Shown here: positions 1-10,157 of the stretch, piece by piece
Layout of the letters: every line of letters begins with the position of its first letter
Numbering within the stretch: the stretch's first letter is position 1
From: Membranipora membranacea
Lineage: Eukaryota; Bryozoa; Gymnolaemata; Cheilostomatida; Membraniporidae
Assembly (NCBI GenBank): GCA_914767715.1
Contig: OU612068.1
Span: forward strand, 30,320,001-30,384,000
Direction of reading: 5' to 3'
Length of the DNA stretch: 64,000 nt
Notes under the pieces: model-generated
The model's database searches: none
The model's input: only the letters and a program-made list of their open reading frames with translations
What the model was told of the DNA's origin: nothing
Program-made: the position numbers and the translations under genes

Positions 1-140
1 AACTATTGATATCAATCACCGGAACTCTGTAGGTGTAGAGTATAGTCTCATATTTTTACCCTTTCCGCACTTAAGCCAATATGAGAGCACCCAAACCAAG
101 AAGTTTACTCATTGCCCAAACTCTCCCTCTCCTGTCCTCC

Positions 141-159
141 GATATATATATATATATAT
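141..159. repeat. TA dinucleotide microsatellite
   Basis: A short run of alternating T and A. The surrounding 1-490 shows no convincing coding exon on either strand. Confidence 0.8.
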
Positions 160-494
160 TCTCGTTGAACACGTCATGTAAACAGTAGCAGTTGTATGTA
201 GCATAACTAAATAAGCATGCATATTTTCTGACACAAATCTGATGTCACACATCTCTACATATTGTGTCAAAAAAGGGCAAGATTGTACTTACTCAGTGTG
301 CGTATTGAGTAAACATCATATGGAAGCAATCCTTGTAAGGGTTTTTTTAAGCCTAGTCATCCATAAGAGCACCAGTAAATCTGTATGAACTTTGTTTCAT
401 GATTGCAAATAATTGTGATTTGCTCTGACACTGAGGCGATGCAACTACGACAGCTTTCATTGTCTTGAGTATTTTCTTTTTTCAGCTTTCATTT

Positions 495-604
495 GAGTAT
501 TTTTTCTTTTTCTCTCCGCTTAAGTTTTTTCTTTTTTGTTCTGTCACTGCATGAAAAACATTCCTAAAGATGATGTAGAATGACAATAAAAGTATATATA
601 TTGT
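495..604 (+). repeat. Solo 3' end of a non-LTR retrotransposon
   Basis: The segment ends in TGACAATAAAAGTATATATA. This closely matches the minus-strand 3' end of the large element at 17290-22277, including an upstream block containing GTCAC and CATGAAAAACATT in both. Such a short 3' fragment fits a severely 5'-truncated insertion of the same or a sister family. How far it extends upstream is unclear because similarity fades before about 495. Positions 605-1380 hold only AT-rich sequence and a short unsupported ORF. Confidence 0.6.
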
Positions 605-1381
605 CAAATTCTTCCTTAAACTGCGTTTTTTTTATGGTTTCCTAATATTCAGGTTTTTTAGTAAGTTGGCTCGGCTAGCTTGGTGTTATCAGTTGCCTGA
701 TCAAAACTTATTTGGAAAACTGTTGAACTCAGACACTACAACACTGCTACAGTAGGAGGTTTTATACATATGTCCTTCATATTGACTTACATTGGACTAG
801 ACAACTGAGACAAGATATGGCCCAACTTCATTATTGCTGAGTGCAGGGAAAATCTATGTGTATTCAACAGCGCGAATGTGATAACCATTTAATAGGTTGA
901 TATGCAGTTATGTTCTGATAAGGGTGGTAATCTGACGCGGAATGGTGGTATTTTGTAGATGTAAGGCGAATCTCGGATTAGGTTAGGTGTTTAGATGTTC
1001 GGATTGTTTTCCCATGAAAAATGAGGAGGCGACTCTTTAATATACAGCTTTACTTGTTTATAAAGAGGTTTTTCCGCTGACTTAATAATGAATATATATA
1101 TACTATTTTATTTGGCAGACAATATCATCCTGGATGGATGTTTTCCATAACGTGCCAAGAAAATTAAGGCAAAAGTTGGGGAAAAAATTTTTATTAAATT
1201 TATGGGTTATTCAGATGCTCACACTCGGTTTTTTGAAACATTCTAGGCTTTATTTTGGAGTACGAGACAGACATGGATTAACTTTCAACATCAAACATTT
1301 CAGTTATTTTATATTTATTTTACAATCCATGGGATTTTGCGATTCTTGGAGGCAATCCTTGGTCATTACGCACAGTATTCC

Positions 1382-2128
1382 TCAATGCCAACATTGCACA
1401 TAGTCCAGGCATGTACAGAGTTTCCAGCATTGGCAATCTGATAAGAGAAATATATCATCAGTCATACATCCACATATGTCAGTTAATTGAGTTTGACCTA
1501 TGAGAGTATCTTGTGCATGATTATGAACCAAACACCTCATTCCTGGTATAAACAGATGTCTCTTTAACTGAGCAGTATTTTTCTGGCGACACAGAAATGA
1601 AAACAAAAAGATTTTGGTCTAGTGACAATAAATACAAAGCACAAATTCAAGTTGTTGAATTGATTTACCAAATAATCATGAATATAAAGCAGGGATGTGT
1701 TTAAGACATAAAGTACACCATCTTGTCAAGCTTACATGATTGCCTGCATGTTGAATTGCTGATGGGATGTCTTCTGTGACAAATTCGCCCATACGAACGG
1801 TAGCATCACCAACGCGATCGATCATATTATTTGTAAAATCAACAATTTTCCCGGCAGCAGCGTTGGCACGGTCTATCGCAGCGTCTGTGATACCGACAAC
1901 TTTTTCTTTAGCTTCATTGTAATGATCCTCCACAGGGTCCGTCTACAACAATAATATAAATTAACTTTTACATTGCCTTGTAGGGTTCTGCAGGACTTCC
2001 TGATGTGATATGAAAGTTATAGTGACAGAACGCAAGTGTTATACATTAAAATTCTGAATACATACCGAGATAGAAGGTACGAGAAGTGCTATAATGCAGA
2101 AAATCAGACCATTTCTCACTGAAGCCAT
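1382..2128 (-). CDS. Putative small secreted protein, unrecognised family
   Basis: Proposed exons on the minus strand are 2128-2066, 1942-1736 and, less surely, 1582-1382. Exon 1 encodes a good signal peptide (MASVRNGLIFCIIALLVPSIS is exon 1 in full minus its phase-0 junction residues) and ends at a GTATG donor. Exon 2 continues in phase 0 with a 69-residue stretch of charged, alanine-rich, heptad-like sequence (for example NEAKEKVVGITDAAIDRA), predicted as amphipathic helix, and ends at GTAAGC. A good acceptor at 1583 leads in phase to a cysteine-rich tail with seven Cys and a TGA stop, giving 156 residues in total. The helix resembles apolipoprotein-like or LEA-like repeats in general character only. 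The third exon is the weak point; the real 3' exon may lie elsewhere. Confidence 0.45.
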
Positions 2129-2601
2129 ATCTATTATATTTCTTCTTCGAGTAGCGGCAAGCTAACGTTCTCTCAACCCGTGGTAGATTCAAGTAATGAA
2201 TATTCTGCTTTCGTTCAGTTGCTGGGTTAAGTTTTTATCACAAATTAAATCAGATGGCAATATGGTAATGACCTAGACTCTGCTCTGCTTAAGTCACTGC
2301 TGTGTCATGATATGAATTCGTAATAAAGAATCGGCAACCAACCCAAAAGAGATCCAGTAAAACCGATACAGGGGCTTACAGCCAGCATAAAGACAATCTG
2401 AGGGTATCCTTTTTCCATAACAAGTCATAACAGATCCTAATTAGATTACCACATGTTCATAATAATACTGATATAGGGAGATGATTATGGGTCTGGATGA
2501 CTTAGTGAAGGTTCAGCAGAGTGGTAGGCAGAGACAGACCTAGCCTCTGCACTGTCCAATATATATCAAGTTATGATAGGACTGCAACCGAACCAATAAA
2601 T
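2129..2601. other. Intergenic, no gene seen
   Basis: This lies upstream of the secreted-protein gene and before the tandem duplication. No ORF, RNA gene or repeat stands out. It may hold the promoter and 5' UTR of the minus-strand gene. Confidence 0.5.
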
Positions 2602-3530
2602 CTCTCTGAAAAATTGAAATTAGGCTTACAACTTATCACCAGTACAAAGAGGATGGGAGCATATCCTTGTTAGATAATAAGTTACATATACGATCGATCA
2701 AATCTGAATTATTACAATTTTATAATATAATACAATAATACTAATATAGAGAGATTACAGTGATTCTGTCTGAGTGAGATAGGGGCGAAGAGCTAAATAC
2801 ATTGATCGAGGTTCAGCAGTGCCAAGTTCCGTCCACAGTCCACCTGTTATAGTGTCATACAGATGCGAGGACTGTTAATAATTAAAACATCAGTCTTACA
2901 AAATTATTTTTAAGACTGGTGTTTTGATGGCGATATACAATTGAAAGTCATACCTGTGTGTGAATATTTCAGCTGCGGCAGCGTAACAATGGGATCAGAT
3001 GCGGTCCAGAGTGAAAATAAGCAACCAAGGGTTTTTCTCTGATCTGTTATCACACTGATTAGGAGGTATAAATTTTCCTCGACTCTTTAAAAAGGCATTA
3101 TCATCAACATCAATCAGACTTAGCTATGTACTGCAGACAAGAGGAGGTGGAGCAAGTGGCTCAGTAGGTCAAAATCAAAATTTGCACAAAAATCAAATCG
3201 GTATCATAAAATACCACTGAATAAAATAATTCCATACTAGAGAAGGCCTCAAAACAGCGCTTGACTCATGGTTTTCAGTTGAAGCCATGTGTGATATGCA
3301 GTGTATGGGCGCTACTGTATGTTGTGTCTGTCCATGATTTTTGATTCACTGCATATAAATGTATATGAATATAATTTAGGTACTCAACTGAAAGTATCTC
3401 AATGTTTCTAAGCACAGTGATTGGGTTTACAGGTATACTTCAGTATATATAGTTTGATTGACATACCTTTACATCCTATGACCATCTTGAAGCTCTCTAT
3501 GAAAAACCTACAAGTTCTTCAGTGGGACAC
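2602..3530. repeat. Tandem duplication, copy 1 (about 0.93 kb)
   Basis: Near-identical over its length to 5162-6100, with scattered substitutions and small indels. Both copies begin at CTCTGAAAAATTGAAATTAG and end at AACCTACAAGTT(C/T)TTCAGTG. No long ORF is conserved. On the minus strand both keep a block containing GGTATAAA(T/C)TTTCCTC (plus-strand spelling) and a segment ending in a donor-like CACACAG/GTATGA. That could be a duplicated promoter with a 5' exon of the minus-strand gene at 1.4-2.1 kb, but this is inference. Confidence 0.85.
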
Positions 3531-3532
3531 AT

Positions 3533-5014
3533 GAGATAAAATACAAACCAGACGACCTGAACACATTCTTTGCACGCTATGAGAAACCTAAAGTAAATAA
3601 CCCAGATATCGATGAAACTAAAATGACTGCTCCTCCATTTGAAGTGAATGAAGAAAATGTACTGAAACAACTCAAAACAATCAACACTAGGAAAGGAGCT
3701 GGACCCGACGGACTAATCCCTAAGGTCCTCAGGATATGTGCCTACCAACTAGCCCCTATTATTACTAAACTCTTCAATAACTCTATAGAGCAACATACAA
3801 CACCTAAGCTATGGAAATCTGCTGTAATAAAACCACTACCAAAAGTCACCACACCAACACAACTCAAAGACTACCGCCCGATAGCCATAACCAGCTGCCT
3901 ATGTAAAATGTTAGAGAGACAACTTAAAATATACATAACTAAACACACAGCCATGGACAGCCATCAGTTTGCCTACCGCCAGAAAAGATCAACACAGGAT
4001 GCTGTCTTATGCCTTACAACAACTATCACACACTTTATTGACAAAGCAGCCTCTAACTATGCAAGATGTTTATTTTTGGACTTTTCTTCTGCTTTCAACA
4101 CCATCAGAGTAGAGTATCTAATCCCCCTGCTGCAACATCTCGACACCAGAGTTATAGGATGGGTAACTAGCTTCTTGAGTAACCGTGTCCAGCAAACAAT
4201 GGTCAACAATCAACTGTCTGTACCAATATTGACTCATACAGGAACTCCCCAGGGCAGTGTACTCTCGCCACTATTATTCTCCATCTATACAAACAGGATT
4301 ACATCTAAACTGTCGAATATCACAGTACTCAAATACGCTGATGACACTTGTGTAATTGGATTAGTTGGTAATGATTTAGACTTATGTAATTATTTTTCTG
4401 AAATTAATAGAATCTCCAAACAATGCACTGATTTAGATTTACTACTTAATGCTTCTAAGACAAAGGAAATGCTTTTCTCTACTCAACGTCTCAAACCTAA
4501 CACTCCTAAACTGAACCTAGATGGCACCAATATATCATTTTGTGAAAAGGTAAAATACCTTGGTGTAGACATTGATAACAAACTAAGATTCGAAGATTAT
4601 GTGCATAAAATAACTGGCAAAGCAAGTCAAAGGATGTATGTTGTTAAAAATTTTATGTATCTAAGTTCGAAGCCATTAGCCTCCATGCTGTTCAAGAGTT
4701 TTGTAGTTTCACTCTTAATGTATTGTCTACCTGTTTTGCACACTAGCATATATGCTAAGGACAAGAAATTACTAAGAAAAGTTTTCAACGATGCCAGGAA
4801 TTTAGGGCTTGACGTAGGGGATCTCGATACCATTGTTAAACAGAGAACTAAATCCATTATCATGTGCTGTTTTTCTGATGAAGACCACTTTATACACGAT
4901 TTTCTCGAGAAATGCCCTTCTGGTCATCTTAGACATATTAAATATCGCAGCTCATGGGGCAAAGACTGTTTTCTGAGGCAAATGTGCATCACACTTAATG
5001 AGATTCTTTTTTAA
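3533..5014 (+). CDS. Reverse transcriptase, 5'-partial ORF
   Basis: The frame is open from the truncation point (first methionine at 3623) to a TAA at 5014, about 493 residues without a stop. Visible RT motifs in order are the fingers block around KGAGPDGLIPKV, the KDYRPIAITS block, the palm motif LDFSSAFNTI, GTPQGSVLSPLL, and the catalytic KYADDTCVIG (YADD). A C-terminal connector follows. LDFSSAFNTI and GTPQG favour an L2-like lineage within the CR1/jockey group. The enzyme copies its own RNA at a nicked target site; this copy lacks the endonuclease and could not move on its own. Confidence 0.9.
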   Translation, partial: EIKYKPDDLNTFFARYEKPKVNNPDIDETKMTAPPFEVNEENVLKQLKTINTRKGAGPDGLIPKVLRICAYQLAPIITKLFNNSIEQHTTPKLWKSAVIKPLPKVTTPTQLKDYRPIAITSCLCKMLERQLKIYITKHTAMDSHQFAYRQKRSTQDAVLCLTTTITHFIDKAASNYARCLFLDFSSAFNTIRVEYLIPLLQHLDTRVIGWVTSFLSNRVQQTMVNNQLSVPILTHTGTPQGSVLSPLLFSIYTNRITSKLSNITVLKYADDTCVIGLVGNDLDLCNYFSEINRISKQCTDLDLLLNASKTKEMLFSTQRLKPNTPKLNLDGTNISFCEKVKYLGVDIDNKLRFEDYVHKITGKASQRMYVVKNFMYLSSKPLASMLFKSFVVSLLMYCLPVLHTSIYAKDKKLLRKVFNDARNLGLDVGDLDTIVKQRTKSIIMCCFSDEDHFIHDFLEKCPSGHLRHIKYRSSWGKDCFLRQMCITLNEILF

Positions 5015-5112
5015 AAAAAAGTCCATAGTTCCATACACTGGTAGCAAGCTCTTATTATGACAAAGTATATGCATCCATTTTTCGCAACATTTAATGTTTG
5101 TGATAGCTAATA

Positions 5113-5144
<32 letters not shown>
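5113..5144 (+). repeat. (AATC)8 retrotransposon 3' tail
   Basis: Eight perfect AATC units end the element and directly abut the downstream target-site duplication. Confidence 0.95.
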
Positions 5145-5145
<1 letters not shown>

Positions 5146-5161
5146 ACACATTATAAATGGC

Positions 5162-6100
5162 ATCTCTGAAAAATTGAAATTAGGTTTATAACTTATCACC
5201 AGTACAAAAAGGATCGGAGCATATCCTTGCTAGATAAGTAAAATATACAATCGATTCAATCTGAATTATTACAATTTTATAATATAATAAAATAATACTA
5301 ATATAGAGTTATTACAGTGATTCTGTCTGAGTGATATAGGGGGCGAAGAGCTAAATACATTGATAGAGGTTCAACAGCGCTAAAGTTCTGTCCACAGTCC
5401 ATTTGTTGTAGTGTCATACAAATGTGAAGACTGTTAATTTTGAAAAGACCGTCTGGTGTTATAATGGCTATATACAATTAAAAGTCATACCTGTGTGTGA
5501 ATATTTCGCCTGCGGCAACGTGACACAGGTCCAGAGTGAAAATAAGCAACATGATTGATCTGTTATCACACTGATCAGGAGGTATAAACTTTCCTCGACT
5601 CTTTAAAAAGGCATTATCATCATCTGTTTCCGATAAATCTGAACTCAAACTCAGCTAGGTACTGCAGACAGCAGGAGGAGCTAGTGGCTCAGTAGGTCAA
5701 AATCAAGATTTTCACAAAAATCAAATCGATATCATAATATACCACTGAATAAAATAATTTTATAGAGAAGGCCCCGAAGCAGCGCTTGACTTATGGTTTT
5801 CAGCTGACACCATTTGTGATATGGATGGGTATGGGCGCTACTGTATGTTGTGCCTGTTCATGATTTTTGATTCACTGCATGGTTTTGATTCACTGCATGA
5901 TTTTGATTCACTGCATTCGTAGATATAAATGTATATGAATATAATTCAGGTACTCAGCTGAAAGTATCTCAATGTATTTAAGCACAGGGATTGGGTTTTA
6001 GTGATAAAGTTTAGTATATATAGTTTGATTGTCATACATTACATCTTATGACCATCTTGAAGCTCTCTATGAAAAACCTACAAGTTTTTCAGTGAGGCAC
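5162..6100. repeat. Tandem duplication, copy 2
   Basis: Second copy of the 2602-3530 unit in the same orientation. It carries a private internal expansion at 5862-5916, three copies of a unit containing TTTTGATTCACTGCATG where copy 1 has one. After the end of homology, GAGGCACACTATAAAAGGG resembles the bases that follow copy 1 once the retrotransposon is discounted, so the original unit was slightly longer. Confidence 0.85.
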
Positions 6101-6671
6101 ACTATAAAAGGGAACCTTTGATAAATCACTGCCCGGATTATTTTTTATTACATAGAATGGGTACATCTTTTATATCACTCACTGGGCAAAACGATCATCA
6201 ACCAAAGGGATTATCATCCATTCCATGGGGGACATGACGGCTAGAATAAAAGGAAACTCTCTTAGGTCATTGATTCTAACAGATTGCCCGCAAATATTAC
6301 AGGTAATGTTCATGTCATGGACAGGTGGTGTGAAAAAGGAAAGCAATATCAACACAGAGTAAGGATATATCCTTACTCTGTGATATCAAGTTGGATATGC
6401 ATCCAATCTGCCTCATATCTGCAGCTCTTTGATGACAGGTAACAAAATTGAAACAAAACATCACAATCATAATACAAAGTTAATTTAAGCTAGTTATGGA
6501 GTGATGATGTAGTCATACAATACGGACCAACTCTATAATAAACACCAGATCACATGACATTTACCATTAATATTACAAGCTTTGTCAGAAGTGTTACACA
6601 TATTGAGAAATAACTAAGTTAGTGTCTTCTGATTGCCTTGCTGATAATAATCTTCAGCGTATTCATCAACT
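6101..6671. other. RMC1 3' flank with a perfect palindrome
   Basis: No coding sequence is supported. The only structure seen is the palindrome at 6353-6382. The minus-strand 3' UTR of RMC1 should lie at the right end of this stretch. Confidence 0.5.
6353..6382. repeat. Perfect 30-bp palindrome (hairpin)
   Basis: The left arm is CACAGAGTAAGGATA and the right arm is its exact reverse complement, with no loop. ATATCAA or ATATCA(A) occurs on each side (6346-6352 and 6384-6390), like a short target duplication. The same core recurs at 17082-17119. Confidence 0.9.
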
Positions 6672-9600
6672 CTATTGGTCAAATAGTACAGCATAATGCT
6701 GCTCATACTCAGTGCAGTGATCACCAGGCAGAAATCGGGGATCTTTGCGTTTACTGATATTGATATCTTCAAAGAATCTGTAGGTGATGTAGAAAAGGTC
6801 TGGGTCGCCGGAGTCTTTGGCCACACTGAGAAATTTCTGAGGCTGCAGACCGTCTGCCATTCCTACTGACCGCAGATATCTGATGGCTGTCAATACCTGC
6901 ACAAAGAAAAAAATCATAAGTCACAAGCCTTTTTATTTCACCTTTATCAAAGAAAGTTTTAAACTGATATTTATTATAGTGTACCATCATTATAAGTCAT
7001 TTGAGTACCAACAATGGTAGGGATATTTGATGGCCAAAACTATTGTGTGTAAATTCTGCTGAAGCAAGAATGTGGATAAATTTATTACAGGTCGCTGAAA
7101 CGTTTGGACACGCAAGCAAGCTAAATAGTACAATTGATGCGTAAATCAATGGATCAAAGATTATTATTATTATTATTATGTTTACGCTTGTGACTTACCT
7201 GATTGTTGGAGAGGAAAACCTCGACAATCTGATCATGAGCAGTACCCAATCTCTTCAGCATATCTACAGCTATCTGATGAGCTGCCGGGTATACGCCCTG
7301 TATGGACAGGAGGAGACAAGCCAGGTGCTTGGAGTCTGATAACACATGGTACTGGAGAAACTGGTGAAGTCTGAACAGGTCTCCACACTTTACTAATGTA
7401 TTCACCAGTAACTCATACAGGTAGAAGTGTATGGAGAGGTTAAATGACTGTAGAGATGTGATGTACTCCACCATCACCGACACTGGGAATGATTTGTTGG
7501 GGAAGGTTTGATCCTCATCACAGAATACAGGACAGAATATATGTGTGTAGAAATCATCTTGGGTTATAACATTCACAGCGTCCTGAGCTAACGATGTCTT
7601 AGTCAGCGATATCATATCATACTCACTCTTACAGTCCTCATCGTAAGCATACACCTGTGTCGATGAAAAAATTTAATTAAAGTTTGGAATTGCCCTCCTC
7701 TGACAAATTTTCAATACACTAACCAGAGTGGATAGACATCACTATACTTTGTCTCTGCTATAATTACTCTACCTTTCGTAACCGTTCGGAAACCTAATAA
7801 CTGACCAACTGGTTATGCATTGCATATTCATCTCTGTGTCTTTCAATATTCACAAACAGCGATTTTGCTTCACACATTGGACGAAAATTTAAGGTGAGCT
7901 TAGGTTAAAACACAATACAATTATTCCGATTCTGCTAAAAAACATTGTGTTGGATGTTTAGTACATTGCCAAAAGACTAGTCTTTTTTTATCTGTTCAAC
8001 TTGACTGACCTGGTTGAGCCTATTGAACACCTCGCCTATGATTGTGAGGGTGGTGGATGATTTAGGTCTGATCATATCTTTCACTACCTCTAGTATCTGC
8101 TTCTTAGCACCTTGTCTGTGTAATAGTACTTCAATCAGCAAACATCTAGGGGATATCATATGAATAGTATATCACAACACCCAAGTCATCATACAAGCCA
8201 AAGCAAGTTGTACACAATGTATGATATTTGCCCTGCAACTCATAAAACGATATTTTTTGCCTGTAACGATAAGAAAAGAGTAAACATGTTATGGAGAGGA
8301 CGTGACGAGATGTTATGAAATCCTTTATGTTATGTTATGTTTACCTGTCAGATATCATATCGGGAAATGATGCCAGGTTGATCTCTGTCTTCCACATACA
8401 GCCCTGAATGGCATCGATGATTATATCCGGCTGAAATACTATCCAGTTATTGGAGTACATCTCGTAAGTTGGCTGTATTGTGTCTGTAAGATCAGGCAGG
8501 ATCGGTAAAAAGGGGTGTTTCTCAGTTACCTGCTTCATAGGTAAGGGGGATATCAGAGGCTGGTGGTGCATGTTAACCTGGAATAAATAAATAGTTTAAG
8601 TAGTATAAACACTGCTTGGAGGGAAATATACATTGTGATAGCACCGAGCTTAATTGTAAGGTCCTTGTTTTGTACCCACTTTCTTTATAAATCGTTAGGT
8701 GCGATGGTTACTGCATTGGGTCTCAAAGCATGTTCCATAACCAGTTTGGTTAGAAGTTTGTGATTTCTCTCAAAAAGCAATATTTTCAGAAAGTTAAAAT
8801 CATCAAATGAAGCCAAATCATTTGAAAATGTCTGACTGTAAAACGTCTCTCACCTGCTGATCAGTGGTGACAGATGCAAACTTGAGGTCATAGAGGAAAG
8901 TTGTCTTCGATTGTAGATGATGGACGAGTACCAGGCTGTCGACTATGTTGAGCTGGAATTGTCCACTAGAGTTGAACTTTAGGATGTTTGTCATACCAGC
9001 CACTTTCTCCTTACCCAGCTTATATAGCACAACCTCGGCTGGCTGTGATGTGCGACTGTCTTGTTTTAGGGCCATTATGTATACTTGCTTATACATCATG
9101 GCTAGGATGACATCTCTTCTGAGTAAGGTCAGCTTAGGCTCCGCTGGGTAGAAAACTAACTCAACTTCTAACTTATTGTACTTATATAATGTGCCGTTGT
9201 CGTATTGAAATGGATAGAGCATGTTGCCGTAAACTCCCGAAGAGATGACAAGATTCTTACTTTCTTTATGCCATAGGGACCAGTTGACCAGACCGATACT
9301 CATCGTCTTGGTGCACTTGACAGACTTCTTTTCCGGATCAACTTCGTAAAATTCAACCCCTGAATCTGTGACAAATATTATCTCGGAATCTGATGCCCAA
9401 AAAAAGTCAGTGATGCGTGTAGTTTTCCCTTTGCATGTTTGGCAGTATGGTGCACTCTCTTTTCCCCCATCTTTGACAAAGTTGAAAAAGTCAAGAGCGT
9501 TTGGAGCACGCTGCACAGCTAGAATCAGCCTGTTAGGCGAAAATCTCACGGCAAATATGTCACCTTTATCTTCAATTCTAAAAGTGAATGATTTGCCGGA

Positions 9601-9774
9601 GCCATCAAACATGATGATACCGCCTGCACCGTTGGACCTCACCACAAATACATGCTTGTTAGCATCATCAAAGAAAACGTTAACATTGGCTGCTACAGGA
9701 TCAAAGTATATTGGAGAGCTTGAGAGATGTGCAAAGTATTTGACCGTCTCCGCCTTTCCAGAACTTGCTGCCAT
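6672..9774 (-). CDS. RMC1: RMC1, regulator of the MON1-CCZ1 complex
   Basis: Five exons on the minus strand: 9774-8854, 8577-8345, 8145-8010, 7654-7199 and 6896-6672. All junctions are GT-AG and phases close, giving 656 residues against 657 in human RMC1 (C18orf8/Mic1). Recognisable blocks include DDANKHVFVVRSNGAGG near the N-terminus (beta-propeller half), NWIVFQPDIIIDAIQG, and the Mic1 C-terminal helical domain with LHQFLQYHVLSDSK and DMLKRLGTAHDQIVEV. RMC1 is a stable subunit of the MON1-CCZ1 exchange factor that activates RAB7 on late endosomes and lysosomes, supporting autophagy and cholesterol export. The start at 9774 gives a short leader before the conserved propeller. Identity is firm; exon ends are by-eye models. 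Confidence 0.93.
7161..7179. repeat. ATT trinucleotide repeat
   Basis: A short ATT run lies in RMC1 intron 4, about 20 bases from the end of exon 4. Confidence 0.8.
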
Positions 9775-10157
9775 GATTAGAAACCTGTTGAGAAAAGAGT
9801 TAAGATCAGACCTTAATCACAAGGATAAATGTTGCTGTCTGATGAATTTTAATTTAGTGGGGTTGTGACCAAACCAAATAAACAGTTAATCGCATATCAA
9901 TCATTGCCACACATGCCTTTGGACAGGTAGTTAGGTGGCCTACACTGAGATCTACCTTTTTGCTCCATGAAAAAAGGTATAGATATAATTAATGGGTAGC
10001 AGCAAGGAGTATCCAACTCCATCTTAATAACTACATCATACCAAATGATCGTGTCATCACAATCTATCTGATCATCTCTCTTACGCCTTCTTCAACACTG
10101 AAAAGTTTTGCCGGGATCTTAGCACTGTATTTTACCTATGTCTAGTTGAAGGGTGGC
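9775..10157. other. RMC1 upstream region
   Basis: Sequence between the RMC1 start and the 3' end of the next retrotransposon. It must include the RMC1 promoter and 5' UTR. No clear TATA box or coding exon is seen. Confidence 0.4.

Larger units (their letters stand above)
3533..5144 (+). mobile_element. 5'-truncated L2/CR1-like non-LTR retrotransposon
   Basis: The insertion is flanked by the 7-base target-site duplication GACACAT at 3526-3532 and 5145-5151. It ends in eight AATC units (5113-5144), a typical simple-repeat 3' tail of this class. Coding sequence is open from the first inserted base, so the 5' half (ORF1, endonuclease, start of RT) is missing. It sits exactly at the end of copy 1 of the tandem duplication, so it inserted after that duplication arose. 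Confidence 0.9.

Noticed and set aside
3150-3180. Box-A-like TGGCTCAGTAGG in both duplicate copies (also near 5690)
   Set aside because: No box B or cloverleaf follows in either copy, so a tRNA or SINE is not supported.
8945-9868. Plus-strand ORFs of 68 and 166 codons
   Set aside because: They lie antisense to RMC1 exon 1, whose protein is clearly conserved, and show no splice or family support.
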